A DNA stretch of 64,000 bases from Candidatus Enterococcus wittei (GCF_002140175.1 NZ_NGMO01000002.1:638619-702618), one strand, 5' to 3'. Positions 19,298 to 28,869 are shown, counted from the stretch's first letter. The notes: generated by a model from the sequence alone, not told the origin. Numbers and translations are program-made.

Positions 19298-20643
19298 AGA
19301 TTGCAAAATTCGGAGGCAGTTCCATGTCTCATGAAACACAGTTTCGTAAAGTACGTTCGATTGTTTTAGCAGACCCCGCACGTAAAGTCATTGTTGTGTC
19401 TGCTTTAGGAAAGCGAACAGCTGATGATGATAAAGTGACCGATTTGCTTTATTTGATCTATGCTTACTTGCAGCATCAAGTGGACTGGACGCCTTTGTGG
19501 CAGCGGGTCACAGAACGGTTCATTCAAGTCAGAGATCTTCTAGAATTAGATTTTTCTATAGAAGAGCAGTTAGCAGAAATCGAATATCAGTTGAAACAAA
19601 AGAAAGTGACCCTAGATTATCTCGTTAGTCGTGGGGAGTATTTAACCGCTCAGTTGATGGCTGTTTATTTAGATTATTCCTTTGCAGATGCGAGTCAGCT
19701 AATTTTTTTCGATCATGAAGGAGAAATCGATTTTCAGCAAACAAGCCAAGCAGTTCAACAAAAATATCAAGAAACTCAAGCAATCGTTGTACCTGGATTT
19801 TATGGCGTAAATCCAGCTGGTAAAGAAAAATTATTAGGCCGGGGTGGTAGTGATATCACTGGATCGATTTTAGCCAATGTGTTACAAGCGGAAAGTTATG
19901 AAAACTGGACAGATGTTTCTGGTATCATGATGGCTGATCCACGCATTATCGATTCACCAAAAGTGATTGAAGAAATTTCCTTCAGGGAATTAAGAGAAAT
20001 GGCTTATATGGGCGCAAATGTCTTACATGAATCGGCCATTTTTCCTGTTCAAGAAGCAGATATCCCAATTCACATAAAAAATACGAATCGTCCACAAGAT
20101 CATGGAACAAAAATTTCAAATCACGAAGTTGAAAAAGAAAATGGCTTGACTGGGATTGCTGGGCGAAAGGATTTTCTTTCGATTACCCTATTTAAACGTC
20201 ATATGTCTGATGAAATCGGCTTTATTTGGAAAGCAATGAGTATTTTTGCCAAACATGGGATTTCCATCGAGCATATTCCATCAGGGATCGATAATATCGG
20301 TGTGATCGTTTCTGCAGAAGCGATTGCTGATAAATTATTTTTGATCACAAAAGAACTAAAAGAAAAACTAGGCGTAGAAGAAATCGAAGTGATCGAAGAT
20401 TTAGCATTGATATCTGTGGTAGGAGGTCCTCATAAAGAGTTGATCGGTCTTTCGGGGAAAGTCTTATCGATTTTGAATCAATTAGAGATCCGCACATCTG
20501 TTTTATCTCAGGGAGCACAGGAATTGAATTTGATTATTGGGGTGGCAAATGATCAGTATGAAACAGTGGTCAAAGGAATTTACGAAGGGATGGTGAAGAC
20601 TTGTGTTGCACAAACACCGAATGGCCTTACATCAAATTCCTGA
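19294..20643 (+). CDS. lysC: Aspartate kinase
   Basis: A 449-residue monofunctional aspartokinase: KFGGSS at the N-terminus, GRGGSDITGS nucleotide-binding loop, and two ACT regulatory domains in the last about 150 residues (FLSITLFKRHMSD and LALISVVGG). The ACT domains imply feedback control, probably by lysine given the operon. It overlaps dapL by about 40 bases. Confidence 0.95.
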   Translation: MKIAKFGGSSMSHETQFRKVRSIVLADPARKVIVVSALGKRTADDDKVTDLLYLIYAYLQHQVDWTPLWQRVTERFIQVRDLLELDFSIEEQLAEIEYQLKQKKVTLDYLVSRGEYLTAQLMAVYLDYSFADASQLIFFDHEGEIDFQQTSQAVQQKYQETQAIVVPGFYGVNPAGKEKLLGRGGSDITGSILANVLQAESYENWTDVSGIMMADPRIIDSPKVIEEISFRELREMAYMGANVLHESAIFPVQEADIPIHIKNTNRPQDHGTKISNHEVEKENGLTGIAGRKDFLSITLFKRHMSDEIGFIWKAMSIFAKHGISIEHIPSGIDNIGVIVSAEAIADKLFLITKELKEKLGVEEIEVIEDLALISVVGGPHKELIGLSGKVLSILNQLEIRTSVLSQGAQELNLIIGVANDQYETVVKGIYEGMVKTCVAQTPNGLTSNS

Positions 20644-21697
20644 AATCGGCTTTCATGAATTTAAAACCAAACAATATCTATATCAACAAATCAAAGATTA
20701 TGGTGGAGTCATCCACGAAATTGGAGCAACCGGTCTATTGCTGTACTTTGATCAAGAGAAACAGGAAACAATCGCTTTTCGGACAGATATAGATGCTTTA
20801 CCGATTTATGAAGCAACTAATGCCTCATACTCCTCGTTACACGAAGGTTATATGCATGCATGTGGACATGATGGACATATGGCTATGCTTTTAGGTTTAG
20901 CTGAATACATTTCACAACATCGTGCAGTGATGATCTACAATGTTGTCTTGATCTTCCAACCGTCAGAAGAAATTGCTGGCGGTGCAGCGAGCGTGATTCA
21001 CTCAGGCTTATTGGATCGCTATCAGGTACAGGCGATTTTCGGCTTTCATTTATGGCCAGGTCTACCGAAAGGGGAAATTTTTTCGCGCCCTGGACCATTG
21101 ATGGCACAAAGTAGCGAAACTGATGTTATCATTCGAGGAAAAGCGGCTCATATTGCTTCAAGTGATCAAGGAATCGATAGTCTTGAGGCAGCGATGCGTT
21201 TCATGAAAAATGTTTATGACTTTGATAGATCGTTGCCAAAAAACCTAATGCATCTATTAAAATTTGGACAAATCACAGGAGGGACGATCCGCAATGTTTT
21301 AGCAAATGAAGTGATTGTTTCTGGTAGCATCCGTTCGTATAGTCGCACCACTCAAGAAGATTTAAAAGCACAGCTCGCTAGATTAGCTGAAGAATTTCAA
21401 GAAAATTCAGATGCAAGCATCACTTTTCGTTACAATGATGGTTATCCAGCTGTCCATAATGATGAGCAACTCTATGCCGCTTTTTCAGATTCAGATTTAT
21501 TGCATGAATTGCCAGAACCCGTCTTACAAGCCGAAGATTTTGGGGTTTATACAGAAAAATATCCTTGTGTCTTTTTCTTTTTAGGTCTAGGCGATACGCC
21601 TGCACTTCATGAAGCGACCTTCGATTTTGATATGTCTGTTTTAGAAAAAGGAGTGTCATGGTATCAAAGATTGCTTTACACAAAAGGTTTTTTCTGA
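20603..21697 (+). CDS. dapL: N-acetyldiaminopimelate deacetylase
   Basis: A 364-residue M20-family metallopeptidase that removes the acetyl group from N-acetyl-LL-diaminopimelate. It has the LHQIPEIGFHEF N-terminus, metal ligands in ACGHDGHMA and FQPSEE, and HEATFDF at the C-terminus. The GTG start at 20603 lies inside lysC; the next ATG (residue 7, 20621) would cut off part of the family N-terminus, so GTG is preferred, though its ribosome site (AAGGGA) is distant. Confidence 0.9.
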   Translation: MLHKHRMALHQIPEIGFHEFKTKQYLYQQIKDYGGVIHEIGATGLLLYFDQEKQETIAFRTDIDALPIYEATNASYSSLHEGYMHACGHDGHMAMLLGLAEYISQHRAVMIYNVVLIFQPSEEIAGGAASVIHSGLLDRYQVQAIFGFHLWPGLPKGEIFSRPGPLMAQSSETDVIIRGKAAHIASSDQGIDSLEAAMRFMKNVYDFDRSLPKNLMHLLKFGQITGGTIRNVLANEVIVSGSIRSYSRTTQEDLKAQLARLAEEFQENSDASITFRYNDGYPAVHNDEQLYAAFSDSDLLHELPEPVLQAEDFGVYTEKYPCVFFFLGLGDTPALHEATFDFDMSVLEKGVSWYQRLLYTKGFF

Positions 21698-21732
21698 AAA
21701 AATAGAGACAGTCATAAGGAGGAGAGAAGTAT

Positions 21733-22899
21733 ATGAACTTAACCCAACGTTTTAATCCCCGATTGTCAAAAGTCGAGGTTTCCCATATTCGGATGTTTGA
21801 TCAACAAATTGCTAGTATTCCTGGTATTATCAGATTGACCCTTGGAGAACCGGACTTTGCTACACCAGAACATGTCAAAAGTGCTGGTATCAAAGCTATT
21901 GAAGAGGATTATTCTCATTATACCGGTATGCGAGGATTACCAGAATTGTGTGAAGCAGCCTGCTATTTTCAAAAAGAGCGTTATGGTCTTTCCTACGAGC
22001 CCTACACAGAAGTCTTGACGACCATCGGTGCAACCGAGGCGATTGCAACAGCTTTGTTGGCTATCTTAGAAAAAGGAGACAAAGTGTTGATCCCTGCGCC
22101 TGCTTATCCAGGCTACAAACCAATCGTTGATTTAGCCGGAGCAGAGTTGATCACAATCGATACATCTGAGACGGAGTTTATCTGTCAACCCGAACAATTA
22201 GAAGCAGCATTCGCTGAGCATGGTGATACGATCAAAGCAGTGATCTTAAATTATCCAAGCAATCCTACTGGGACGTTGCTATCTGAAATGCAGATGGAAA
22301 AAATTTCTGAAGTCTTAAAAAAGCATCCAGTATTTGTTATCAGTGATGAAGTGTATGCAGAATTAAATTACGTAGGAAAACACGTGTCGATCGCTTCTTA
22401 TCTTCCTGAACAAACCATTATTGTCACCGGCTTATCTAAATCACATGCGATGACTGGCTGGCGTATCGGGTTTATCTTTGCCAAACAATACTTAATAGAT
22501 GAATTGATCAAAGTCCATCAATATCTTGTTACTTCTGCAACGACGATTTCGCAAAAAGCAGCAGTGAAAGCATTGACTAAAGGGATGTATGATGGTGAAA
22601 AAATGAAGGAACGTTATTTAAAACGTAGAGACTACTTGTTGCCCAAATTAACAGCATTAGGTTTTACTGTTTCACAACCCGATGGGGCATTCTACTTGTT
22701 CTGCCGTCTGCCTGAAACGATCACGATGGATTCATGGGAGTTCTGTTTGCAAATGGCACAAGAAGCCAAAGTAGCTTGTATCCCTGGTTCAGCATTTGGA
22801 CCAGAAGGAGAAGGTTATATTCGGATTTCTTATGCAAGTAGCATGGAGGATCTACAGGAAGCCTGCCGACGAATGGAAATTTTTCTAGCTGATTTATGA
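21733..22899 (+). CDS. patA: N-acetyl-diaminopimelate aminotransferase (class I/II PLP aminotransferase)
   Basis: A 388-residue fold-type I aminotransferase. It shows TLGEPDFATPEHV, NYPSNPTGT, SDEVYAELNY and the PLP-lysine motif GLSKSHAMTGWRIG. It is very likely the transaminase making N-acetyl-LL-diaminopimelate, because it closes an operon that has every other step of the acetyl pathway. AGGAGGAGAG lies 5-6 bases before the ATG. No clear terminator was seen in the 40 bases after it. Confidence 0.88.
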   Translation: MNLTQRFNPRLSKVEVSHIRMFDQQIASIPGIIRLTLGEPDFATPEHVKSAGIKAIEEDYSHYTGMRGLPELCEAACYFQKERYGLSYEPYTEVLTTIGATEAIATALLAILEKGDKVLIPAPAYPGYKPIVDLAGAELITIDTSETEFICQPEQLEAAFAEHGDTIKAVILNYPSNPTGTLLSEMQMEKISEVLKKHPVFVISDEVYAELNYVGKHVSIASYLPEQTIIVTGLSKSHAMTGWRIGFIFAKQYLIDELIKVHQYLVTSATTISQKAAVKALTKGMYDGEKMKERYLKRRDYLLPKLTALGFTVSQPDGAFYLFCRLPETITMDSWEFCLQMAQEAKVACIPGSAFGPEGEGYIRISYASSMEDLQEACRRMEIFLADL

Positions 22900-22940
22900 T
22901 AAATAAATAACAAAAATTAAAATTACGCAAGCCTTTTCTT

Positions 22941-22969
22941 TTGATTTATCCTAAAGTGAATGTTATGTT
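22941..22969 (+). promoter_or_regulatory. Promoter of the NADH peroxidase/oxidase gene
   Basis: TTGATT (22941-22946) and TATGTT (22964-22969) are separated by 17 bases; the palindromic operator begins 3 bases downstream and would cover the transcription start. Confidence 0.6.
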
Positions 22970-22972
22970 TGA

Positions 22973-22997
22973 ATTGTTTAGAATGATTCTAAACAAT
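22973..22997. promoter_or_regulatory. PerR-box-like operator
   Basis: A perfect inverted repeat with 12-base arms (ATTGTTTAGAAT) around a single G. Its core TTAGAAT-n-ATTCTAA matches the 7-1-7 Fur/PerR box layout. It lies between the -10 element and the ribosome site of a peroxide-reducing enzyme, which fits repression by PerR. Confidence 0.6.
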
Positions 22998-23019
22998 CGT
23001 TTAAGGAGGTTTTTTGTCA

Positions 23020-24399
23020 ATGGAAAAAGCTAAAGTTATTATCGTCGGTGCATCTCATGGGGGACATCAATCCATTTTGGAACTGTTATCAAGATATGGA
23101 GAAAATGTGGATATTACTCTGTTTGAAGCTGGCGATTATGTTTCATTTATGTCATGCGGAATGGAATTATATCTAGAAGACCAAGTAACAGATGTGAACG
23201 ATGTACGTAATTTCAGACCGGAAAACTTTCCACAATCAAACGTTCATATTTTAAATAATCATGAAGTCAAAACAATCAATGCAGATAAAAAAACAGTAAC
23301 AGTCACACGTAAAGAATATATGCATACATCAGAGTATGCTTATGATAAATTGATTTTAAGTTCTGGTGTCAAACCTAATTCGTTACCAGTTCCGGGAACA
23401 GATTTAGAAAATGCTTATTTGATGCGTGGCTATGATTGGGCAACAAAAATCAAAGCCAAATTAAGTGATCCATCCGTGAAAAAAGTATCCGTGATCGGTG
23501 CTGGTTACATTGGTATCGAAGCAGCAGAAGTATTTTGTAAAGCAGGAAAAGAAGTCACTTTACTAGATGTTATTGATCGTCCTTTAGGCACGTACTTAGA
23601 CGAAGAAATGACGGATATCTTAGAAAAACATTTAACTGAAAAAGGAATCACTGTTCGTACGGGAGCAAAAATCAAAGCCTTCAAAGGGGAAGGAAAAGTC
23701 TCCGCTATCGAAACAAGTGAAGATGAGATTGCGACAGATTTAGTCATTCAAGCAGCAGGTGTCAAACCCAATACGGAATGGTTAAAAGGAATCGTAGATC
23801 TAGATGATCGTGGTTGGATCGTAACTGACGAATATTTACAAACAAACTTACCGGATGTCTATGCAGTCGGTGATGCCACGTTGGCTTATTCAGTACCTGC
23901 ACGTGCAAAAATGCCAATCGCTTTAGCCACAGTTGCTCGCAGAGAAGCACGCTATGTCGTACAACATTTGTTTGAACAAACACCAAGCAAGCCATTTGGT
24001 GGGGTTGTCGGTTCTTCAGCGTTGAGTGTCTTCGATTATCATTTTGCAGCAAGTGGATTGAACAGCTTTACAGCATCCAAAGCTGGCGTAGCGATCAGTT
24101 CAGCTTTTTATGAAGATACCTTACGCCCAAAATATGTTCCTGAAGAATTTGGGAATCCAAAAGCTGCAGTGCAACTGTTCTTCGATCCATTTACTCATCA
24201 ACTATTAGGTGGTGCAGTCTTATCTACTCATGATGTTACTGGGCAAGGAAATGTCATTGCCTTAGCTGTACAACAAAAATTAACATTAGAAGACTTAGCA
24301 GAAGCAGACTTCTTCTTCCAACCAGGTTTTGATCGTCAATGGAGTTTGTTAAACTTAGCCGCTCAACAAGCACTTGGTGAAGAACCATTTGTTGAGTAG
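23020..24399 (+). CDS. NADH peroxidase / NADH oxidase family flavoprotein
   Basis: A 459-residue FAD/NAD(P)-dependent disulfide-oxidoreductase-fold protein. It has an N-terminal GASHGGH FAD site, the redox cysteine in SFMSCGMELYLED, the NAD site VIGAGYIGIEAAEVF, the AVGDA motif and a C-terminal ADFFFQPGFDRQWSLL. These resemble enterococcal NADH peroxidase (Npr) more than water-forming oxidase, so it probably reduces H2O2 with NADH through a Cys-sulfenic acid. The frame opens at a TTG (23014), but AAGGAGGT fits the ATG at 23020 with 9 bases spacing. It is preceded by a PerR-like box. Confidence 0.85.
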   Translation: MEKAKVIIVGASHGGHQSILELLSRYGENVDITLFEAGDYVSFMSCGMELYLEDQVTDVNDVRNFRPENFPQSNVHILNNHEVKTINADKKTVTVTRKEYMHTSEYAYDKLILSSGVKPNSLPVPGTDLENAYLMRGYDWATKIKAKLSDPSVKKVSVIGAGYIGIEAAEVFCKAGKEVTLLDVIDRPLGTYLDEEMTDILEKHLTEKGITVRTGAKIKAFKGEGKVSAIETSEDEIATDLVIQAAGVKPNTEWLKGIVDLDDRGWIVTDEYLQTNLPDVYAVGDATLAYSVPARAKMPIALATVARREARYVVQHLFEQTPSKPFGGVVGSSALSVFDYHFAASGLNSFTASKAGVAISSAFYEDTLRPKYVPEEFGNPKAAVQLFFDPFTHQLLGGAVLSTHDVTGQGNVIALAVQQKLTLEDLAEADFFFQPGFDRQWSLLNLAAQQALGEEPFVE

Positions 24400-24537
24400 T
24401 CTATAACAACATACACTTTATAATAAAAGAACGAGTAAGAAATCCTCATGATCCTATCAAATGATCGTGTGCAAGTATGATTTAGAATACTTGTCATGAC
24501 TTGCTCAGTTTTAAATAAAAAAGGGCTTTTCAACAAG

Positions 24538-24577
24538 TAGTGTTGGTGGAAAACAATTTTGTTTTCTGCTAACACTA
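24538..24577. repeat. Imperfect 40-base palindrome
   Basis: TAGTGTTGGTGGAAAAC is followed by its near complement GTTTTCTGCTAACACTA across an AATTTT centre. It lies between the peroxidase gene and its terminator. It lacks a T tract, so it is not an obvious terminator, and no function is assigned. Confidence 0.5.
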
Positions 24578-24594
24578 GATATTATAGAACCTTT

Positions 24595-24627
24595 AAAACC
24601 TCACTTTCTGAAAAGTGAGGTTTTTTG
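24595..24627 (+). terminator. Terminator downstream of the NADH peroxidase gene
   Basis: ACCTCACTTT and AAAGTGAGGT form a perfect 10-bp stem around CTGA, followed by TTTTT. It lies about 200 bases after the gene's stop. Confidence 0.85.
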
Positions 24628-25114
24628 TGAGATGGTAAGAATTTTGAGTAAACATTTTATTTGTATTAGTGGAGATAACAGAATACAAGTTAATGGGCTG
24701 CCTACTATGGATAACAATTTGTACAGGACAAATATAATTATTTATTCCGAAAAGTTAATTCTATATAAATAGTACTAAAATAGAAATATTGTTCCAATCA
24801 GTTTATATAGAGGGCTTACATTTTATGTAGACTTGTTTTCCCAAAAAGAATAGACTAAATACTGTCTCTTATACACATCTAGATGTGTATAAGAGACAGG
24901 TTCTATTCAAGTAAGGAGAAGTTGAGATAAATTTCCAAGTTATTTAAAAAGTAATTAGACTGATATTTAGGATTGAGAAACAACAGATCTTTTGATTTAA
25001 CTAAGTATCAGTTTTGTTTTTTTATTTGAAGTGGTATTTTCGTGGTATTTATTTTTTTGTACGAATTATATTGTGCAAACGTTGTTATAATAGGGTTTTT
25101 AAATGTTTTCGCTA
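24628..25114. other. Non-coding stretch with a synthetic Tn5-end insert
   Basis: Apart from the adapter dimer at 24862-24899 I see no gene. The left half (to 24861) and right half (from 24900) may not be contiguous in the real genome. A tandem GTGGTATTT is present at about 25031-25050, upstream of the GntR-family gene. Confidence 0.5.
24862..24899. other. Back-to-back Tn5 mosaic ends (Nextera library artefact)
   Basis: CTGTCTCTTATACACATCT (24862-24880) is followed directly by AGATGTGTATAAGAGACAG (24881-24899): two exact 19-base mosaic ends, tail to tail, forming a perfect 38-base palindrome. The mosaic end is an engineered hybrid of Tn5 inside and outside ends used in tagmentation kits, so it should not occur naturally. 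The flanking nine bases differ (GACTAAATA and GTTCTATTC), so this is not a simple target duplication. Confidence 0.95.
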
Positions 25115-25143
25115 TTGACAAACTACTTTGTATTATTTACGAT
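25115..25143 (+). promoter_or_regulatory. Promoter of the amino-sugar operon
   Basis: TTGACA (25115-25120), 17 bases, then TACGAT (25138-25143). The -35 is consensus and the -10 is weak, fitting a controlled promoter with an operator just downstream. Confidence 0.5.
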
Positions 25144-25150
25144 TGTATCG

Positions 25151-25162
25151 TGGTTATAACCA
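25151..25162. promoter_or_regulatory. Putative GntR/HutC operator
   Basis: TGGTTATAACCA is a perfect 12-base palindrome just downstream of the -10 and 20 bases before the GntR-family start codon. Its shape matches the HutC-subfamily operator pattern, suggesting autoregulation by the adjacent gene. Confidence 0.5.
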
Positions 25163-25181
25163 GTTTGAGAGGAGTACATGA

Positions 25182-25913
25182 ATGGAAAATTCAAGTAAAG
25201 GGAAATCTTTGTATTATCAACTAGTAGATACATTAAAAGAACGTATTGAAACCCAAATGATCCCCCATGATAAATTATTGTCTGAACGTGAGTTATGTCA
25301 ATACTATGGGGTAAGTCGTACGACGGTTCGACTTGCATTACAAGAGTTAGAAAGCCAAGGCTATATTTATAAAAAACATGGAAAGGGAACATTTGTCAGT
25401 GACTTATCGAATAAATGCTCCAGTTTAGCAGGCGCCTATAGCTTCACTGAAGAAATGTTGGCTTTAGGACGTACACCAAAAACGATTATTTTAGAGTTTC
25501 GAAAAATCGAAGCAAACAAGCAACTAGCGAAAATTTTAAATCTGAGCTTGGGAGAGGCAGTTTTTAAAATCAAGCGTCTTCGCTTAGCAGACGATATACC
25601 ATTGATGGTGGAGCGATCCTATCTACCAGCAAAATTGTTTATTGGTCTGGATCTACCGTTATTGAAAAGTAAACCTTTATATGATGTTTTTTTACAAGAT
25701 TACGAGCATCATATCCAAGTAGCTGAAGAAGAGTTCTATGCTAGCATCGTCCAGAAAAAAGATGCGGAACCCTTAGGTATTTCCGATGGGGCACCGATTT
25801 TACATTTGAAACGAACGACGTACAATACCAAAAATGAAGTGATTGAGTATACAGAAAGTGTGGCTAGAGCAGACCAGTTCCATTATAAGATTCGTCATGT
25901 CCGAGGTAATTGA
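25182..25913 (+). CDS. GntR-family (HutC/UTRA) transcriptional regulator of the amino-sugar operon
   Basis: A 243-residue repressor with an N-terminal winged helix (about 10-75; LLSERELCQYYGVSRTTVRLALQELESQGYI) and a C-terminal UTRA effector domain (about 90-240; LPLLKSKPLYDVF and LHLKRTTYN). UTRA domains bind phosphorylated sugars or related ligands. It heads the operon agaS-lacD-PTS and likely senses galactosamine-6-phosphate or a similar intermediate. AGGAG lies 7-9 bases upstream of the ATG. Confidence 0.88.
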   Translation: MENSSKGKSLYYQLVDTLKERIETQMIPHDKLLSERELCQYYGVSRTTVRLALQELESQGYIYKKHGKGTFVSDLSNKCSSLAGAYSFTEEMLALGRTPKTIILEFRKIEANKQLAKILNLSLGEAVFKIKRLRLADDIPLMVERSYLPAKLFIGLDLPLLKSKPLYDVFLQDYEHHIQVAEEEFYASIVQKKDAEPLGISDGAPILHLKRTTYNTKNEVIEYTESVARADQFHYKIRHVRGN

Positions 25914-25926
25914 GAGGAGAAAGAAA

Positions 25927-27120
25927 ATGTTTGAATTGCCAGAAAAAGATTTGAAAGAAATTGGGGCATCCATCACGACAAGAGAGGTCAAGCAACAACC
26001 AGAATTATGGAAAAAGACCGTGGAAATATTAGAAGAAAAACAAGTAGAGCTAACTAAATTCTTGGATACATTAAAGGAACAAGCCAAAGATAAAAAGATC
26101 CACGTTATTTTTACTGGAGCGGGGTCTTCACAGTATGTAGGAGATACGATCGTTCCATATTTGAACGAGCATGGTGACACACAGCGTTATCTTTTTCATA
26201 GCTTTGGTACAACAGATATCGTGGCTTCTCCAAAGGAATATTTGTTTTCAGATGAACCGACCATTCTCATTTCGTTTGCTCGAAGTGGTAACAGCCCGGA
26301 AAGTATTGCTGCGGTAAATATTGCTGATAAAGTAGTTGGTTCGATTTTTCATTTAGCCATCACTTGTGCGAAAAAAGGGCAGTTGGCACAGGATGCCACT
26401 GAAAAGGAAAATTCCTTTTTACTATTGATGCCAGAAAAGTCCAATGATGCTGGATTTGCGATGACAGGAAGTTTCACTTGTATGTTGTTAAGTGCCTTGT
26501 GGCTTTTTGATACTACGGATCAAGCGACAAAAAAACAATATGTTCATGATTTAGTAAAAATCGGTCAAGATATTCTTTCAAGAGATAAAGAGATTGAACG
26601 ATTATTGACAATACCATTTAACCGTTTGGCTTATTTAGGCTCAGGAAGTTTATCTGGGGCAACAAGGGAAGCTCAATTGAAAATCTTAGAATTGACAGCT
26701 GGCAAAGTCGCAACAATCTTTGATTCATCCATGGGATTTAGACATGGTCCAAAATCATTTGTCAATGAAGAAACCTTGGTGATCGGCTTTATAAATAATC
26801 ATCTTTATACACGCCACTATGATTTAGATATTTTGGAAGAAATCCATGGAAATGGGATTGCAGCAAAAGTAATAGGGATTGCACAAGTTAGCGACGCTAA
26901 TTTTTCAGGGGATAATTTTTTCCTTGAATCCACTGCTGAGAAATTACCAGATGCTTATTTATCACTAGTGATGATCCTTACAGCTCAAGTCATTGCTTTA
27001 TATACATCAATCAAAGTTGGAAATACGCCAGATACCCCTTCGCCCACAGGAACTGTCAATCGTGTAGTCAAAGGAGTAGTGATTCATGACTATCTTATGG
27101 AAGAAAAAGGAGGTCAATAG
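25927..27120 (+). CDS. agaS: AgaS-family sugar isomerase/deaminase with two SIS domains
   Basis: A 397-residue protein with tandem SIS domains. [12 protein letters not shown] and [15 protein letters not shown] mark the first, [22 protein letters not shown] and [15 protein letters not shown] the second. AgaS converts galactosamine-6-phosphate to tagatose-6-phosphate with release of ammonia. The frame is open from 25843 inside the regulator gene; GAGAGGAG gives the ATG at 25927 ([12 protein letters not shown]). It is followed five bases later by lacD. Confidence 0.88.
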   Translation: MFELPEKDLKEIGASITTREVKQQPELWKKTVEILEEKQVELTKFLDTLKEQAKDKKIHVIFTGAGSSQYVGDTIVPYLNEHGDTQRYLFHSFGTTDIVASPKEYLFSDEPTILISFARSGNSPESIAAVNIADKVVGSIFHLAITCAKKGQLAQDATEKENSFLLLMPEKSNDAGFAMTGSFTCMLLSALWLFDTTDQATKKQYVHDLVKIGQDILSRDKEIERLLTIPFNRLAYLGSGSLSGATREAQLKILELTAGKVATIFDSSMGFRHGPKSFVNEETLVIGFINNHLYTRHYDLDILEEIHGNGIAAKVIGIAQVSDANFSGDNFFLESTAEKLPDAYLSLVMILTAQVIALYTSIKVGNTPDTPSPTGTVNRVVKGVVIHDYLMEEKGGQ

Positions 27121-27125
27121 GAAAG

Positions 27126-28130
27126 ATGACACCAAAAAAGAAAGAAGCAATGGAGCATCTATCAACAGATAATGGAATTATCAGTGCGCTAGCGATTGAT
27201 CAACGAGGCGCATTAAAAAAAATGTTTATGGCTCTAGGGAAAATACCAACCACTGAAGAGCTTCAGGAATTTAAAGAATTAGTTTCAAGTGAACTGACAC
27301 CCTATGCTTCTGCCATATTATTAGATCCTGAATATGGGTTGCCAGCAGCCAAAGCCCGTCATCCAGAAACCGGTCTGCTTTTAGCTTATGAAAAAACCGG
27401 CTATGATACAACGAATCCAGGACGGTTACCCGATGTATTAGAAAACTGGTCCTCTTTAAGACTAAAAGAAGAACAAGCGGATGCAGTCAAATTCTTACTA
27501 TATTATGATGTGGATGAAGATCCAAAAATCAATCATTTGAAGCATGTTTTTATTGAGCGTTTGGGGAGTGAATGTGTCGGAGAAGATCGTCCCTTTTATT
27601 TAGAATTAGTTTCTTACGATGTTACAAATAATGATAGCGCTTCCGAAGAATATGCCAAGATAAAGCCTCGTAAAGTCATTGAGATGATGAGGGAGTTCTC
27701 TAAACCTAGATATCAAGTGGATGTATTGAAAGTAGAAGTACCTGTCAATATGAATTATGTGGAAGGATATGGAGAGAAAACAATTGTTTATAGTCAAGAA
27801 GAAGCCGCTTCGTTTTTCAAAGCACAAAGTGATGCTACTCATCTCCCTTTTATATTTTTAAGTGCAGGGGTTTCTACGGAATTATTCCAAAACACGTTGC
27901 TCTTTGCTTATGAATCAGGATCAACTTTTAATGGTGTCTTATGTGGACGTGCTACGTGGAAAGACGGGGTAAAGAAATATGCTGAAGGTGGCAGAGAAGG
28001 CGCTATCCAATGGTTACGTACACAGGGAAGAAGCAATATTGAAACATTAAATAAGATCGTAAATAAAACCGCAACTCCTTGGTACCAAAAATCAGCAAGA
28101 AAACAAACAGCCGTTAGAGCTTTGCCATGA
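27126..28130 (+). CDS. lacD: Tagatose 1,6-diphosphate aldolase
   Basis: A 334-residue class I aldolase of the LacD family: [37 protein letters not shown] with the Schiff-base region downstream ([10 protein letters not shown]) and [23 protein letters not shown] near the C-terminus. It splits tagatose-1,6-bisphosphate into triose phosphates, the end of the AgaS route. No tagatose-6-phosphate kinase (lacC) lies in this operon; it must be elsewhere or replaced by phosphofructokinase. Confidence 0.92.
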   Translation: MTPKKKEAMEHLSTDNGIISALAIDQRGALKKMFMALGKIPTTEELQEFKELVSSELTPYASAILLDPEYGLPAAKARHPETGLLLAYEKTGYDTTNPGRLPDVLENWSSLRLKEEQADAVKFLLYYDVDEDPKINHLKHVFIERLGSECVGEDRPFYLELVSYDVTNNDSASEEYAKIKPRKVIEMMREFSKPRYQVDVLKVEVPVNMNYVEGYGEKTIVYSQEEAASFFKAQSDATHLPFIFLSAGVSTELFQNTLLFAYESGSTFNGVLCGRATWKDGVKKYAEGGREGAIQWLRTQGRSNIETLNKIVNKTATPWYQKSARKQTAVRALP

Positions 28131-28377
28131 GTGTAGTGATTGTTCGTCTTTCTCTATACTCATATATTGAAAAAACAAGTCCATGTACTTGGGAAAAATA
28201 TGTATAAAGCTGCAAGAAGAAAGTAAAGGTTATTGGCTATCCAGACATTCAGGGGAAAAAATTAGGCGAAAGTAGCAGAATCTTTAGTAAAAAATTAGGG
28301 AACTTGGCACCAAAAATGAAAACGTTATCTTTTTTTAAAAGAGAGATAATAAATAATTAAGCAAAGGAGAGGAAACA
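28131..28377. other. Gap inside the amino-sugar operon with possible relic coding
   Basis: About 250 bases between lacD and the PTS genes. One frame reads without stops from about 28210 to 28360 (ending KMKTLSFFKREIINN) but has no start codon or ribosome site and I recognise no family, so a decayed gene is only a possibility. A cre-like site lies near its end. Confidence 0.3.
28317..28330. promoter_or_regulatory. CcpA (cre) site upstream of the PTS genes
   Basis: TGAAAACGTTATCT matches the cre consensus TGWAANCGNTNWCA at 13 of 14 positions, 48 bases upstream of the IIB start codon. It suggests catabolite control of the transporter separately from agaS-lacD. Confidence 0.6.
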
Positions 28378-28857
28378 ATGGCAATTATTGGTGTAAGAAT
28401 TGATGGACGATTGATTCATGGGCAAGTGGCAAATCTTTGGGTAACGAAGCTGGATATCACGCGTATATTAGTGGTTGATGATGAGGTAGCAACAAATGCT
28501 ATAGAAAAAAGTGGTTTAAAACTAGCCACTCCAGCTGGTGTCAAGTTGAGTGTCTTGCCAGTGGAAAAGGCAGCACAAAATATTTTGGCAGGTAAGTACG
28601 ATTCACAACGACTATTGGTTGTTGCTAAAAGACCTGATCGGATCCTGGAACTAGTAGAGCTAGGCGTGGCGATCAAAGAGGTCAATGTAGGAAATATGTC
28701 GCAGACAAGTCAAACAAAATCAATCACGAAATCAATCAATGTCGTTGAGAAAGATATTGAAGATTTTGAACGTTTGGATCAACATGGGGTTCATTTAGTT
28801 GCCCAAATGGTACCAAGTGATAAAGCAGAAGATTTCATGAATCTTTTAGTCAAATAG
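28378..28857 (+). CDS. PTS mannose/sorbose-family IIB component
   Basis: A 159-residue cytoplasmic phosphocarrier; RIDGRLIHGQVANLW carries the phosphorylated His14. It passes phosphate from IIA to the incoming sugar. RBS AAAGGAGAGG lies 7 bases upstream. It is first of four PTS genes; their company with agaS and lacD suggests galactosamine or N-acetylgalactosamine as substrate. No nagA-type deacetylase is present here. Confidence 0.93.
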   Translation: MAIIGVRIDGRLIHGQVANLWVTKLDITRILVVDDEVATNAIEKSGLKLATPAGVKLSVLPVEKAAQNILAGKYDSQRLLVVAKRPDRILELVELGVAIKEVNVGNMSQTSQTKSITKSINVVEKDIEDFERLDQHGVHLVAQMVPSDKAEDFMNLLVK

Positions 28858-28869
28858 GAGGTGAGAGTA

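Noticed and set aside
24862-24899. A natural transposon end or a biological 38-base palindromic operator
   Set aside because: Both halves match the engineered 19-base Tn5 mosaic end exactly and are not accompanied by a transposase or target duplication; an adapter artefact is far more likely.
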